Origin: Collinsella sp. AF25-2LB
Lineage (GTDB): Bacteria > Actinomycetota > Coriobacteriia > Coriobacteriales > Coriobacteriaceae
DNA: 48,301 nucleotides
Direction of reading: 5' to 3'
Assembly (NCBI RefSeq): GCF_003458415.1
Contig: NZ_QRUF01000012.1
Coordinates: forward strand, 1 to 48,301
Below are positions 41,816 through 48,301 of the stretch, piece by piece. Every line of letters starts with the position of its first letter. The stretch's first letter is position 1. The translations under genes were made by a program, and so were the position numbers. The notes under the pieces were generated by a model that was not told the DNA's origin, did no database searches, and saw nothing but the letters and a program-made list of their open reading frames with translations.

Positions 41816-42823
41816 GTGGCGAACGCCATCGATCAGCTCACGGACCGCGTGCTCGTGCTCGGCCGCCTCACCATCGTCCGCCGCGCCATTACCGCGGCGG
41901 CGGTCACGATTTCTGCCGTTCTCCAGACATTTCTGATTCAGGCGTTCATTCGGCCCGCCGACTTGCTTCCGAGCGGCCTTACCGGCGTCGCGGTCCTGCT
42001 CGATCGCGTTACCTCGCTCGGCGGCGTTCACATCGACATCTCGCTCGGTATGCTCGCGCTCAACATCCCCGTGGCGCTCCTATGCTGGAGCGGCATTAGC
42101 AAGCGTTTCGTCATCTTCTCGATGATGCAGGTCGTGCTCTCGTCGCTGTTCCTCAACGTCTTTCACTTCGCGCCGTTTTTGGGTGACAAGATCATGCTCA
42201 TCATTTTTGGCGGCGTGGTCTCGGGTCTGGGCGCTGCCATCGCGCTTAAGTCCGGCGCATCTACCGGTGGCACCGACTTTATCGCGCTGTGGGTCTCCAA
42301 CCACACGGGCAAGACCATTTGGGGCGTCATCTTTGGTTTCAACTGCTTTATCCTGGCGATCTTTGGCTTTATATTTGGCTGGGACAATGCGGCGTACTCC
42401 ATCGTGTTCCAGTTTATTTCGACCAAGACCATCGACAGTTTCTATCGTCGCTACGACCGTGTGACGCTGCAGATCACGACGCGCAAGGCCGACGAGGTCA
42501 TGACCGCCTATGTTGACCATTTTCAGCACGGCATTAGCTGCGCCGAGGTCATTGGCGGATACAGCCGCGAAAAGATGTATCTGCTGCACGCCGTTGTCTC
42601 GACCTACGAGAGCCAAGACATTATCAAGCTGGTGTGCGACATTGATCCCGGCGCCGTGATCAATGTGTTCCACACGCTCAACTTTGTGGGCGGCTGGTGG
42701 GGCGGTCATGTTGACGAGCCCATGCCCACGGCCGTACCCGATCCCGACAAGCCCGCGCGAATGGCCAGCAGGCAGGCGCGCCTCAGCGAGCAGGACAGCC
42801 TGCAGCAGGATGACGGCAAGTAG
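41816..42823 (+). CDS. YitT-family membrane protein (DUF161 + DUF2179)
   Basis: A 335-residue protein with about five or six membrane helices (about 20-215), then a soluble DUF2179 domain (about 215-300). Signatures are LSSGLTGVAVLLD-like LLPSGLTGVAVL, LKSGASTGGTDFIA and SFYRRYDRVTLQITTRKADEV. The start is GTG with AAAGGAG 5 nt upstream. The function of the family is not established; some members are linked to amino acid export or metal homeostasis. A hydrophilic tail of about 30 residues is glutamine and arginine rich. It is between two terminators, so transcribed alone. Confidence 0.9.
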   Translation: MANAIDQLTDRVLVLGRLTIVRRAITAAAVTISAVLQTFLIQAFIRPADLLPSGLTGVAVLLDRVTSLGGVHIDISLGMLALNIPVALLCWSGISKRFVIFSMMQVVLSSLFLNVFHFAPFLGDKIMLIIFGGVVSGLGAAIALKSGASTGGTDFIALWVSNHTGKTIWGVIFGFNCFILAIFGFIFGWDNAAYSIVFQFISTKTIDSFYRRYDRVTLQITTRKADEVMTAYVDHFQHGISCAEVIGGYSREKMYLLHAVVSTYESQDIIKLVCDIDPGAVINVFHTLNFVGGWWGGHVDEPMPTAVPDPDKPARMASRQARLSEQDSLQQDDGK

Positions 42824-42863
42824 GGTTTTGGCTTTTTGCCGGTCAAGCGCAGCCCATTCGAAT

Positions 42864-42899
42864 GAGCCCCCCGAAAGCCCCGTTGCTTTCGAGGGGCTC
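42864..42899 (+). terminator. Rho-independent terminator of the yitT-like gene
   Basis: GAGCCCC/GGGGCTC plus CGAAAGC/GCTTTCG form a 14-bp stem with a C-A mismatch and a CCCGTT loop. The T-run is poor. Confidence 0.75.
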
Positions 42900-42916
42900 T
42901 CGTTTGACCAGATAAA

Positions 42917-42951
42917 ACCTACCAAAATGAAGCTGTCGCTTTTTGGTAGGT
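42917..42951 (+). repeat. 35-nt hairpin element (copy 3), before the second GntR gene
   Basis: ACCTACCAAAA and TTTTGGTAGGT pair perfectly over 11 bp; the 13-nt loop has GCTGTCGC in place of CCTGTCCC. Confidence 0.85.
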
Positions 42952-42992
42952 GGGGTGTATCGTTTTATCAATATGAGGTAACATGAAACTAG

Positions 42993-43005
42993 ACGTTATA
43001 TACGT
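42993..43005. promoter_or_regulatory. Operator candidate of the second GntR gene
   Basis: The near-palindrome ACGTTATATACGT lies 38 bp before the start codon in an AT-rich stretch. Close matches precede the EamA gene and the PTS operon, which suggests autoregulation and a shared regulon. Confidence 0.6.
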
Positions 43006-43042
43006 ATTAGTTATTTCGATATTTCGATAAGAGTGATTAGAT

Positions 43043-43762
43043 ATGCCTGCACCCAAAAATGCACCGCTTTACCAGCAGATTTATGACGAAATCAAAGATG
43101 CGATCGAGAAAGGTGTTTATGCACCCAAGGAGCGTATTCCGTCCGAGCTCGAGCTTGCCGAGCAGTACGACGTGAGCCGAATTACGGTGCGTCGCGCCGT
43201 CGAGGAGTTGTGCTCCGATGGCTACCTGGTTAAGCAACAGGGCCGCGGCACCTTTGTTTCCACACCGCACATCAATCGTCAGTTCCATGCCTCGACGCTG
43301 CAGACGTTTACCGCGCTGTGTGCCGGCAACGGCATGAAGGCCGGTGCGCACGTGGTCGATCGCCAGATCGTTCCGGCGCGCCAAAACGAGATGGAGTTCT
43401 TTGGTCTGCAGAAGGATGCGCTGCTACTGCATATCAAGCGCGTGCGTACGGCCGACGGCGAGCCCATCTTTGAGGAGAACATCTTTGTGCCGTTTGACGC
43501 CTACCGTGAGCTGTTGACGGCCGATCTTGAGGACAAGTCGATTTTTGCCGAGGTCGAGCGTGTTGGCGGAACACCGATTGTCTCGGTTGGCTACCGTACG
43601 GTCGAGGCCGTTCGTGCCAACGCCGAGCAGGCCACCGAGCTGGGCATTGCCCCGCACGATCCGCTGCTCAACCTGCGTGCCGGCTTTATCGGCCCCAATG
43701 GCGAGCCGGTCCTGATGGGTAAGCAGTACTACGTGGGATCGCGCTACGTTATGGTGATGTAG
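43043..43762 (+). CDS. GntR/HutC regulator with UTRA domain (second)
   Basis: A 239-residue repressor. The winged helix (about 5-73) has ERIPSELELAEQYDVSRITVRRAVEEL and the wing VKQQGRGTFV. The UTRA domain (about 90-235) has LLHIKRVRTADGEPIFEENIFVP. The ATG at 43043 has only a weak site, GATAAGAG. The best candidate effector is a phosphorylated sugar amine entering by the PTS. It is much closer to the regulator at 46121 than to the one at 32014; both share PLYQQ near the start and ITVRRA(V/I)EEL. Confidence 0.93.
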   Translation: MPAPKNAPLYQQIYDEIKDAIEKGVYAPKERIPSELELAEQYDVSRITVRRAVEELCSDGYLVKQQGRGTFVSTPHINRQFHASTLQTFTALCAGNGMKAGAHVVDRQIVPARQNEMEFFGLQKDALLLHIKRVRTADGEPIFEENIFVPFDAYRELLTADLEDKSIFAEVERVGGTPIVSVGYRTVEAVRANAEQATELGIAPHDPLLNLRAGFIGPNGEPVLMGKQYYVGSRYVMVM

Positions 43763-43767
43763 CTCTA

Positions 43768-43794
43768 GTTGCGCGGTTTTCCAAACCGCGCAAC
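43768..43794 (+). terminator. Stem-loop after the second GntR gene
   Basis: A 12-bp perfect stem GTTGCGCGGTTT/AAACCGCGCAAC with a TCC loop and no T-run, 5 bp after the stop codon. Confidence 0.65.
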
Positions 43795-44001
43795 GGCTCG
43801 ACGCTGCAAGCCCGTCAGAGCGGCAATCTGCCTTTCAACTTCGGCGGCATGATCAGAAGTTTTGTTCCGTCGTTCTAACGAACGACGGACCGGTCGACGC
43901 TGCAAACGCCCCTAGGCGGCAATCTGACGTTCAATCGTCGGTCGCGTACCGAAGTACGCTTCCTTCCTCTTTCACGTCACCTTGCTCGCTTAGGGGCGTT
44001 T
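43795..44001. repeat. Dispersed repeat cluster in a gene-free stretch
   Basis: Two imperfect direct copies, at 43795-43845 and 43892-43940, share TCGACGCTGCAA and GCGGCAATCTG. A 10-bp perfect hairpin, TCCGTCGTTC/GAACGACGGA (43866-43889), lies between them. AACGCCCCTA near 43905 can pair with TAGGGGCGTT near 43991. A third copy of the first half follows mfd at 29331. 43763-44138 holds no gene; the recQ promoter probably includes TATAAT at 44103-44108. Confidence 0.7.
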
Positions 44002-44138
44002 TCGCTGACTCATGCTCAACCAGCGACGTTTCCACGCTCATCCGCCTTGGATCGTATTGCCCGTGGCCGGTAGCCGTGCGGCACTGGTCCGCGTGGCGGC
44101 GTATAATCGGCGGCAGATGACTTGGACGTTAGGAAACC

Positions 44139-46121
44139 ATGACCGATAGCATGCAGCAGACGGCGCTCGACACGCTCGGCGCCTATTTTGGCTACACCTC
44201 GTTTCGCCCGGGGCAGGACCGTATGGTCGATGCGATCCTTGCCGGCTGCGACGCGCTGGGCGTTATGCCCACGGGCGCCGGCAAGTCCATTTGCTACCAG
44301 GTGCCCGCGCTCATGCTTCCCGGCATCACCTTTGTGGTGAGTCCGTTGCTGTCGCTTATGGAGGACCAGACCCGCGCGCTGCTCGCGGCGGGTGCGCGCC
44401 CCAGTTATCTCAACTCCAGCCTTACTCCGGCCCAGCAAAACACCGTGCTCAAGCGGGCGCGCGAGGGCCGCTACCAACTTATGTACGTGGCGCCCGAGCG
44501 CCTGCTCGAGCCGCGCTTTTTAGCCTTTGCGCAGGAGGCCGCGGCGGACGGCGGCATTGGCGTGCCGCTTGTGGCCATTGACGAGGCCCACTGCGTGAGC
44601 CAATGGGGCCAGGATTTCCGCCCCGCCTACCTGCAGATTCGTGAGTTCATCGATTCCCTGCCGCAGCGCCCCATCGTGGCGGCCTTTACCGCTACGGCAA
44701 CCGAGCGCGTGCGTGCGGACATCCAGCAGATGCTCGGCCTGCAAAACCCCGCGACGGTGGTGACGGGCTTCGATCGCAAGAACCTCTACTTTGGCTGCGA
44801 GGAGATGGGCGACAAAGCCAAGACCGCCTGGGTGCGCGACTATGTGATCGCGCATTCGGGCGAGAGCGGCATCGTGTATTGTTCGACCCGCAAGACGGTC
44901 GATGCGCTGGCAGGCGAGCTTGCCGAGGCGCTGGGCCCCAGCGGCATTCGCGTTGGCCGCTACCATGCCGGCATGGGCAACGACGCCCGCCGTCAAAGCC
45001 AGCGTGCCTTTATTGACGACGATCTTCAGGTGATGGTTGCCACCAACGCCTTTGGCATGGGCATCGACAAGCCCAACGTGCGCTACGTGATCCACAACAA
45101 TGTGCCCGAGAGCATCGAGGCCTACTACCAGGAGGCGGGCCGCGCCGGCCGCGATGGCGATCCGGCCAGCTGTCACTTACTGTGGAACGGCAACGATTTT
45201 CGCATGCGCCGCTTTTTAATCGACCGCGGCGATGCGGCCGACGAGGCGCTCGACGACGAGCAACGCGCGTGGGCGCTCCAAAATCGATATCGTCTGCTCA
45301 GCCAGATGGAGGGCTACTGCAATACCACCGGCTGCCTGCGCGAATATATGCTGCGCTACTTTGGCGACGAGGCCGCGGCCGAGCATGCTGCTGCGGCTGG
45401 TGCGGGCGCCACCGCCACGGACGAAGCCGAGGGCTGCGGCAACTGCAGCAACTGCCTCACGCAGTTCGAGGTCGAGGACGTCACCGATATGGCCCGCGCC
45501 GCCGTGCGCTATGTGGCCACGCGACCCATGCGCTTTGGCAAGTCGCTGATCGCCGACGTGCTCCACGGCGGCAATACCGAGCGCATTCGCCAGATGCATC
45601 TGGACGAGGACCGCGGCTACGGTGAGCTGTCGAGCGAATCGGTCGGGCGCATCAAGGACATCATCGGCCAGCTGTGCGGCCGCGGTTATTTGGCCACCTC
45701 GCAGGGGCAGTACCCGGTCGTGGGACTGGGTCCGCGTGCCGGCGAGGTCGAGGATGAGGCGTTCGCCTTTACCGTTAAGCGTCGCGCGTCCAAGCGCAAG
45801 GCCTCGGCCCGCGCCCGCCGCGCGGTGGATCTGCTGCGCGAGGAGGCCGAGCTGGATCAGCGCCCGCGCGTGGGCGACGATGCCGAGCTGTTCGAGCGCC
45901 TGCGTGCCTTGCGCAAGGAGATCTCGACCGAGCTGGAGATGGCGCCGTATATGGTCTTTTCCGACAAGGCTCTGCGCGGCCTGTGCCGCCTGCGCCCTCA
46001 AACGCGCGAGGAGCTGATCCGGGTCAACGGCATTGGCGAGAAAAAGGCCGACGCCTTTGGCGAGCAGTTTATGGCGGCGATTGAAGAGTTTGAGTCCGAG
46101 CATGCACGGGATGGAGCGTAA
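44139..46121 (+). CDS. recQ: ATP-dependent DNA helicase RecQ
   Basis: A 660-residue 3'-5' helicase. The helicase core has FRPGQDRMVDAIL, Walker A PTGAGKS, DEAHC, TATATERVR and QEAGRAGRDG. The zinc-binding region has GYCNTTGCLREYML and CGNCSNCL, interrupted by an alanine-rich insert. A winged helix and a C-terminal HRDC-like domain (about 585-655) complete the usual layout. The start follows TAGGAAACC. Its stop overlaps the next GntR start (TAATG), so repair helicase and sugar regulator share a transcript. Confidence 0.96.
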   Translation: MTDSMQQTALDTLGAYFGYTSFRPGQDRMVDAILAGCDALGVMPTGAGKSICYQVPALMLPGITFVVSPLLSLMEDQTRALLAAGARPSYLNSSLTPAQQNTVLKRAREGRYQLMYVAPERLLEPRFLAFAQEAAADGGIGVPLVAIDEAHCVSQWGQDFRPAYLQIREFIDSLPQRPIVAAFTATATERVRADIQQMLGLQNPATVVTGFDRKNLYFGCEEMGDKAKTAWVRDYVIAHSGESGIVYCSTRKTVDALAGELAEALGPSGIRVGRYHAGMGNDARRQSQRAFIDDDLQVMVATNAFGMGIDKPNVRYVIHNNVPESIEAYYQEAGRAGRDGDPASCHLLWNGNDFRMRRFLIDRGDAADEALDDEQRAWALQNRYRLLSQMEGYCNTTGCLREYMLRYFGDEAAAEHAAAAGAGATATDEAEGCGNCSNCLTQFEVEDVTDMARAAVRYVATRPMRFGKSLIADVLHGGNTERIRQMHLDEDRGYGELSSESVGRIKDIIGQLCGRGYLATSQGQYPVVGLGPRAGEVEDEAFAFTVKRRASKRKASARARRAVDLLREEAELDQRPRVGDDAELFERLRALRKEISTELEMAPYMVFSDKALRGLCRLRPQTREELIRVNGIGEKKADAFGEQFMAAIEEFESEHARDGA

Positions 46122-46879
46122 TGATGGCATCCGACGATAAAACCGAGCGCACTGAGGTGTCCGCTGTGCCGCTGTACCAGCAGGTTATGGATGACCTAAA
46201 AGGCGAGATCGCGCGTGGCGTGTACGCATCCGGCTCGCGCATTCCTTCCGAGATGGAGCTCGCGAAGTCCTACGGCGTGGGACGCATCACCGTGCGCCGC
46301 GCCATCGAGGAGCTGTCGCGCGCGGGGTATCTCAACCGCCAGCAGGGGAGGGGCACGTTTGTGTGTGCGCCCAAGCTCAAGCGCAAGATTGTCCAGAAGG
46401 GTGACGTTCAGAGCTTTTCCGAGGGTTGCGCCGCCAACGACATGGTGGCCGGAGCACGCCTGGTGTCGCGCACGGTGGTTGCGGCGACGCGTGAGGACGC
46501 GGCGTTTTTTGGTGTGGAACCCGGCTGCGAGCTCATCGTTGTCGAGCGCGTGCGCACGGCAGACAGCGTGCCCGTCATGCTCGAGAACAACGCCTTTGTG
46601 CTGGCCGACCATCCCTATCTGCAGACGCTTGCCGACAAGGACCTCACGGACAATTCCATCTTTGCGCTCGTTGCCGAGCATTCGGGCCGTTCGCCGCTCA
46701 AGTCCGACCCCTGTACTGTGGAGATTGCGCTCGCCGATGCTCAGGCGGCCCCGCTGTTGGAGGTGCCGGTCGGCGAGCCGCTCTTCTATATGGAGGCGTA
46801 CTTTACCGATGCGGACGAGCGGCCCTTGCTGCTCGGACGCCAAAAGATCGTGGGCTCGCGCTACGTGTTCGACATCTAA
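46121..46879 (+). CDS. GntR/HutC regulator with UTRA domain (third)
   Basis: A 252-residue repressor. The winged helix (about 15-85) has SRIPSEMELAKSYGVGRITVRRAIEEL and the wing NRQQGRGTFV; the UTRA domain (about 100-248) has LIVVERVRTADSVPVMLENNAFV. The start overlaps the recQ stop by one base; an ATG at 46124 is equally possible. It precedes the third deglycase gene, and a 17-bp direct repeat in between is its likely operator. By family it senses a sugar-amine phosphate. Confidence 0.93.
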   Translation: MMASDDKTERTEVSAVPLYQQVMDDLKGEIARGVYASGSRIPSEMELAKSYGVGRITVRRAIEELSRAGYLNRQQGRGTFVCAPKLKRKIVQKGDVQSFSEGCAANDMVAGARLVSRTVVAATREDAAFFGVEPGCELIVVERVRTADSVPVMLENNAFVLADHPYLQTLADKDLTDNSIFALVAEHSGRSPLKSDPCTVEIALADAQAAPLLEVPVGEPLFYMEAYFTDADERPLLLGRQKIVGSRYVFDI

Positions 46880-46888
46880 CATCCACAG

Positions 46889-46967
46889 ATAGAACAACAT
46901 AGAACAAGTTTGGCGAAATGGCTTCACGAGCGTTATTACACGTGTTATAAATAGAACAACATAGAAC
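46889..46967. promoter_or_regulatory. 17-bp direct repeats before the third deglycase
   Basis: ATAGAACAACATAGAAC occurs exactly at 46889-46905 and 46951-46967, 62 bp apart. Each copy contains ATAGAAC twice. Between them, 46933-46950 is an imperfect palindrome centred on ACACGTGT. The region is AT-rich. It is the likely promoter and operator of the deglycase gene. Confidence 0.75.
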
Positions 46968-47023
46968 GACTGCAGGTACGAGCTGCCGTCGTCCAAAGCC
47001 GCCACACAAGGAGGAGCGTCACC

Positions 47024-47992
47024 GTGAACGCACACGATCTGATTCAGGAAATTATCGAGCGCAAGGGTAAGATCGAGAACGTCTTTTGGATCGCCTGCGG
47101 CGGTTCGATGATCGACTTAATGCCGGCCAACGAGCTACTCAAGCGCGAGGCCACTACGTTTGCCTCGACGGTCTACACCGCGCGCGAGTTTTGCCTGATG
47201 GCCCCCAAGAGCCTGGGGCCGAAGTCGCTCGTCGTCGCCTGCAGCCACAGCGGTAACACGCAGGAGGTCGTCGACGGTTGCGAGATGGCGCTGGCTGCCG
47301 GTGCCGAGGTCGTGACTATGACCGACTATGCGGGTTCCAAGATCGACAACGGCAAGTGGACAACCTGGGTCTATCCGTGGGGCAAGGGCGAGTCGCAGGC
47401 CGAGGTCCCGCAGGGCATTGGCGTTCTGATGGCTGCCGAGCTGCTCGACCAGCAGGAAGGCTACGAGGCGCTCGCCGACATGTACGCTGGCCTCAAGCAG
47501 ATGGATGCGCTGCTGCCCGCCGCCCGCGAAAAGGTCAACGCCGTGCTGGGCGCCCGCTTTGCCGAGCTCTGCCAGCAGCACAAGTTCTTCTACATCCTGG
47601 GCTCCGGCCCCAACTTTAGCCAGACCTACGCCATGGCGATCTGCTCGCTCATGGAAATGCAGTGGCAGCACTGCTGCTATATCCACTCCGGCGAGTACTT
47701 CCACGGCCCGTTCGAAGCCACCGAGCCCGGCGTGTTCTACTTTGTGCAGCTCGGATCGGGCGAGTGCCGCCCCATGGAGGAGCGCGCGCTCGCGTTCCTC
47801 AACACGCACACCGATACGGTCATGGTGCTCGATGCGCTCGAGTACGGCGTGGGCGAGGTGCCCGCCAGCGTGCGTTCGTTCCTGGAGCCGATCTTCTTCT
47901 ACGCGATGAGCTGCGAGCTGCGCGCCGCCCGCGGCAAGGTGTTCGACCACAGCCCCGAGGTTCGTCGCTACATGGGCATCGAGCAGTACTAG
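47024..47992 (+). CDS. SIS-domain sugar-amine 6-phosphate deglycase-like protein (third)
   Basis: A 322-residue two-SIS-domain protein. E211 (in LMEMQW) and H227 (in GEYFHGPFE) keep the 16-residue spacing of FraB/FrlB catalytic residues. The phosphosugar loop reads VACSHSGNTQEVV. The ending RRYMGIEQY parallels RRYMWKL(S/D)Y of the two paralogues. The start is GTG with AAGGAGGAGCG upstream. No transporter is adjacent inside the window; one may lie beyond the right edge, or this enzyme serves the PTS at 37-39.6 kb. The amino acid part of its substrate may differ. Confidence 0.84.
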   Translation: MNAHDLIQEIIERKGKIENVFWIACGGSMIDLMPANELLKREATTFASTVYTAREFCLMAPKSLGPKSLVVACSHSGNTQEVVDGCEMALAAGAEVVTMTDYAGSKIDNGKWTTWVYPWGKGESQAEVPQGIGVLMAAELLDQQEGYEALADMYAGLKQMDALLPAAREKVNAVLGARFAELCQQHKFFYILGSGPNFSQTYAMAICSLMEMQWQHCCYIHSGEYFHGPFEATEPGVFYFVQLGSGECRPMEERALAFLNTHTDTVMVLDALEYGVGEVPASVRSFLEPIFFYAMSCELRAARGKVFDHSPEVRRYMGIEQY

Positions 47993-48014
47993 GTAACGGG
48001 AATTATCTTTTTTG

Positions 48015-48046
48015 ACGGGGTCTGCGCTGCGCGCGGGCCCCGTTTT
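48015..48046 (+). terminator. Terminator of the third deglycase gene
   Basis: ACGGGG/CCCCGT arms (48015-48020, 48038-48043) with further GC pairing inside, then TTTT. Confidence 0.7.
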
Positions 48047-48081
48047 GCGTTGTGGCGGCCGGATTCGTGTCTGCGCGAAAA

Positions 48082-48263
48082 CGAAGGTGAATACTTTTCC
48101 GCGAAGTGAACGACCTATTTTGGACCCCCGAAGCATCCACACTTTTTGACGCCAAAACTGCAGGAAAAACTCGGCGAAACCGCAGGAAACGGCGTCTGAA
48201 AAGTGTCGATGCTTCGGGGGCTCGTTTTTGCTCGTTCACTTCGCGGAAAAGTATTCACCTTCG
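48082..48263. repeat. 182-bp nested palindrome
   Basis: Outer arms (48082-48113 and 48232-48263) are exact reverse complements over 32 bp. Inner arms CCCCCGAAGCATC (48125-48137) and its complement (48208-48220), then ACACTTTT (48139-48146) and AAAAGTGT (48199-48206), then ACGCC/GGCGT pair in register. An unpaired internal loop of 11 nt on each side separates outer and inner stems. No open frame fits. It resembles a MITE or a large structured RNA. Confidence 0.9.
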
Positions 48264-48301
48264 ATTCGCAAGGGCACTGCGTGAGTCAAAAAAGCGGGGC
48301 C

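Overview
The window is a high-GC, gene-dense chromosomal segment from an actinobacterium. Gene order, the GAAAGG/AAGGAGG ribosome sites, the many LytS/LytTR and GntR/UTRA regulators and the mannose-family PTS with SIS-domain deglycases fit an anaerobic gut Coriobacteriia, most likely Collinsella. The genus is an inference from protein content; no 16S or other marker is present.

Layout. 0-2.3 kb: an accessory DUF4143 ATPase behind 34-bp tandem repeats and next to a gene remnant. 2.3-10.0 kb: carbamate kinase, a membrane-anchored C39-like protease, an APC permease, an amidohydrolase and a LytS/LytTR pair. 10.1-15.9 kb: a zinc phospholipase C-like protein, an Atg22/UMF1 transporter, a glycosyltransferase and a second LytS/LytTR pair. 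16.0-19.4 kb: a YfcE-like phosphodiesterase, tRNA-Asp, an Rrf2 regulator, a MutY-like glycosylase and rubrerythrin, interleaved with two very long perfect inverted repeats. 19.8-31.4 kb: a small membrane protein, a nucleotidyltransferase/HTH toxin-antitoxin-like pair, rmuC, an ABC exporter, nth, mfd, a PAP2 phosphatase and a threonine aldolase. 31.4-48.0 kb: a sugar-amine (Amadori product) region with three GntR/UTRA regulators, three SIS deglycase paralogues, a complete mannose-type PTS (IIAB, IIC, IID), an EamA exporter, a HAD phosphatase, YitT and recQ. An IS110-family element interrupts it at 34.1-35.6 kb.

How the genes work together. In the 32-48 kb region the PTS would import and phosphorylate a glycated amino acid, and the SIS proteins would split the 6-phosphate into glucose 6-phosphate and free amino acid. 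All three keep a Glu and a His 16 residues apart, as in FraB/FrlB. Each deglycase has its own nearby GntR regulator. A shared 13-bp operator-like sequence links the EamA gene, the PTS operon and the second GntR gene. The third GntR/deglycase pair has a different 17-bp direct repeat between its two genes. The Rrf2-MutY-rubrerythrin block looks like an oxidative and iron-sulfur stress set, next to other repair genes (nth, mfd, rmuC).

Non-coding content is rich. There is a family of 35-nt hairpins with covarying stems, a repeat family containing GGGGACGTTCC, 38-bp and 28-bp perfect inverted repeats, a 182-bp nested palindrome at the right edge, and a structured leader upstream of the IS110 transposase that may be a bridge RNA.
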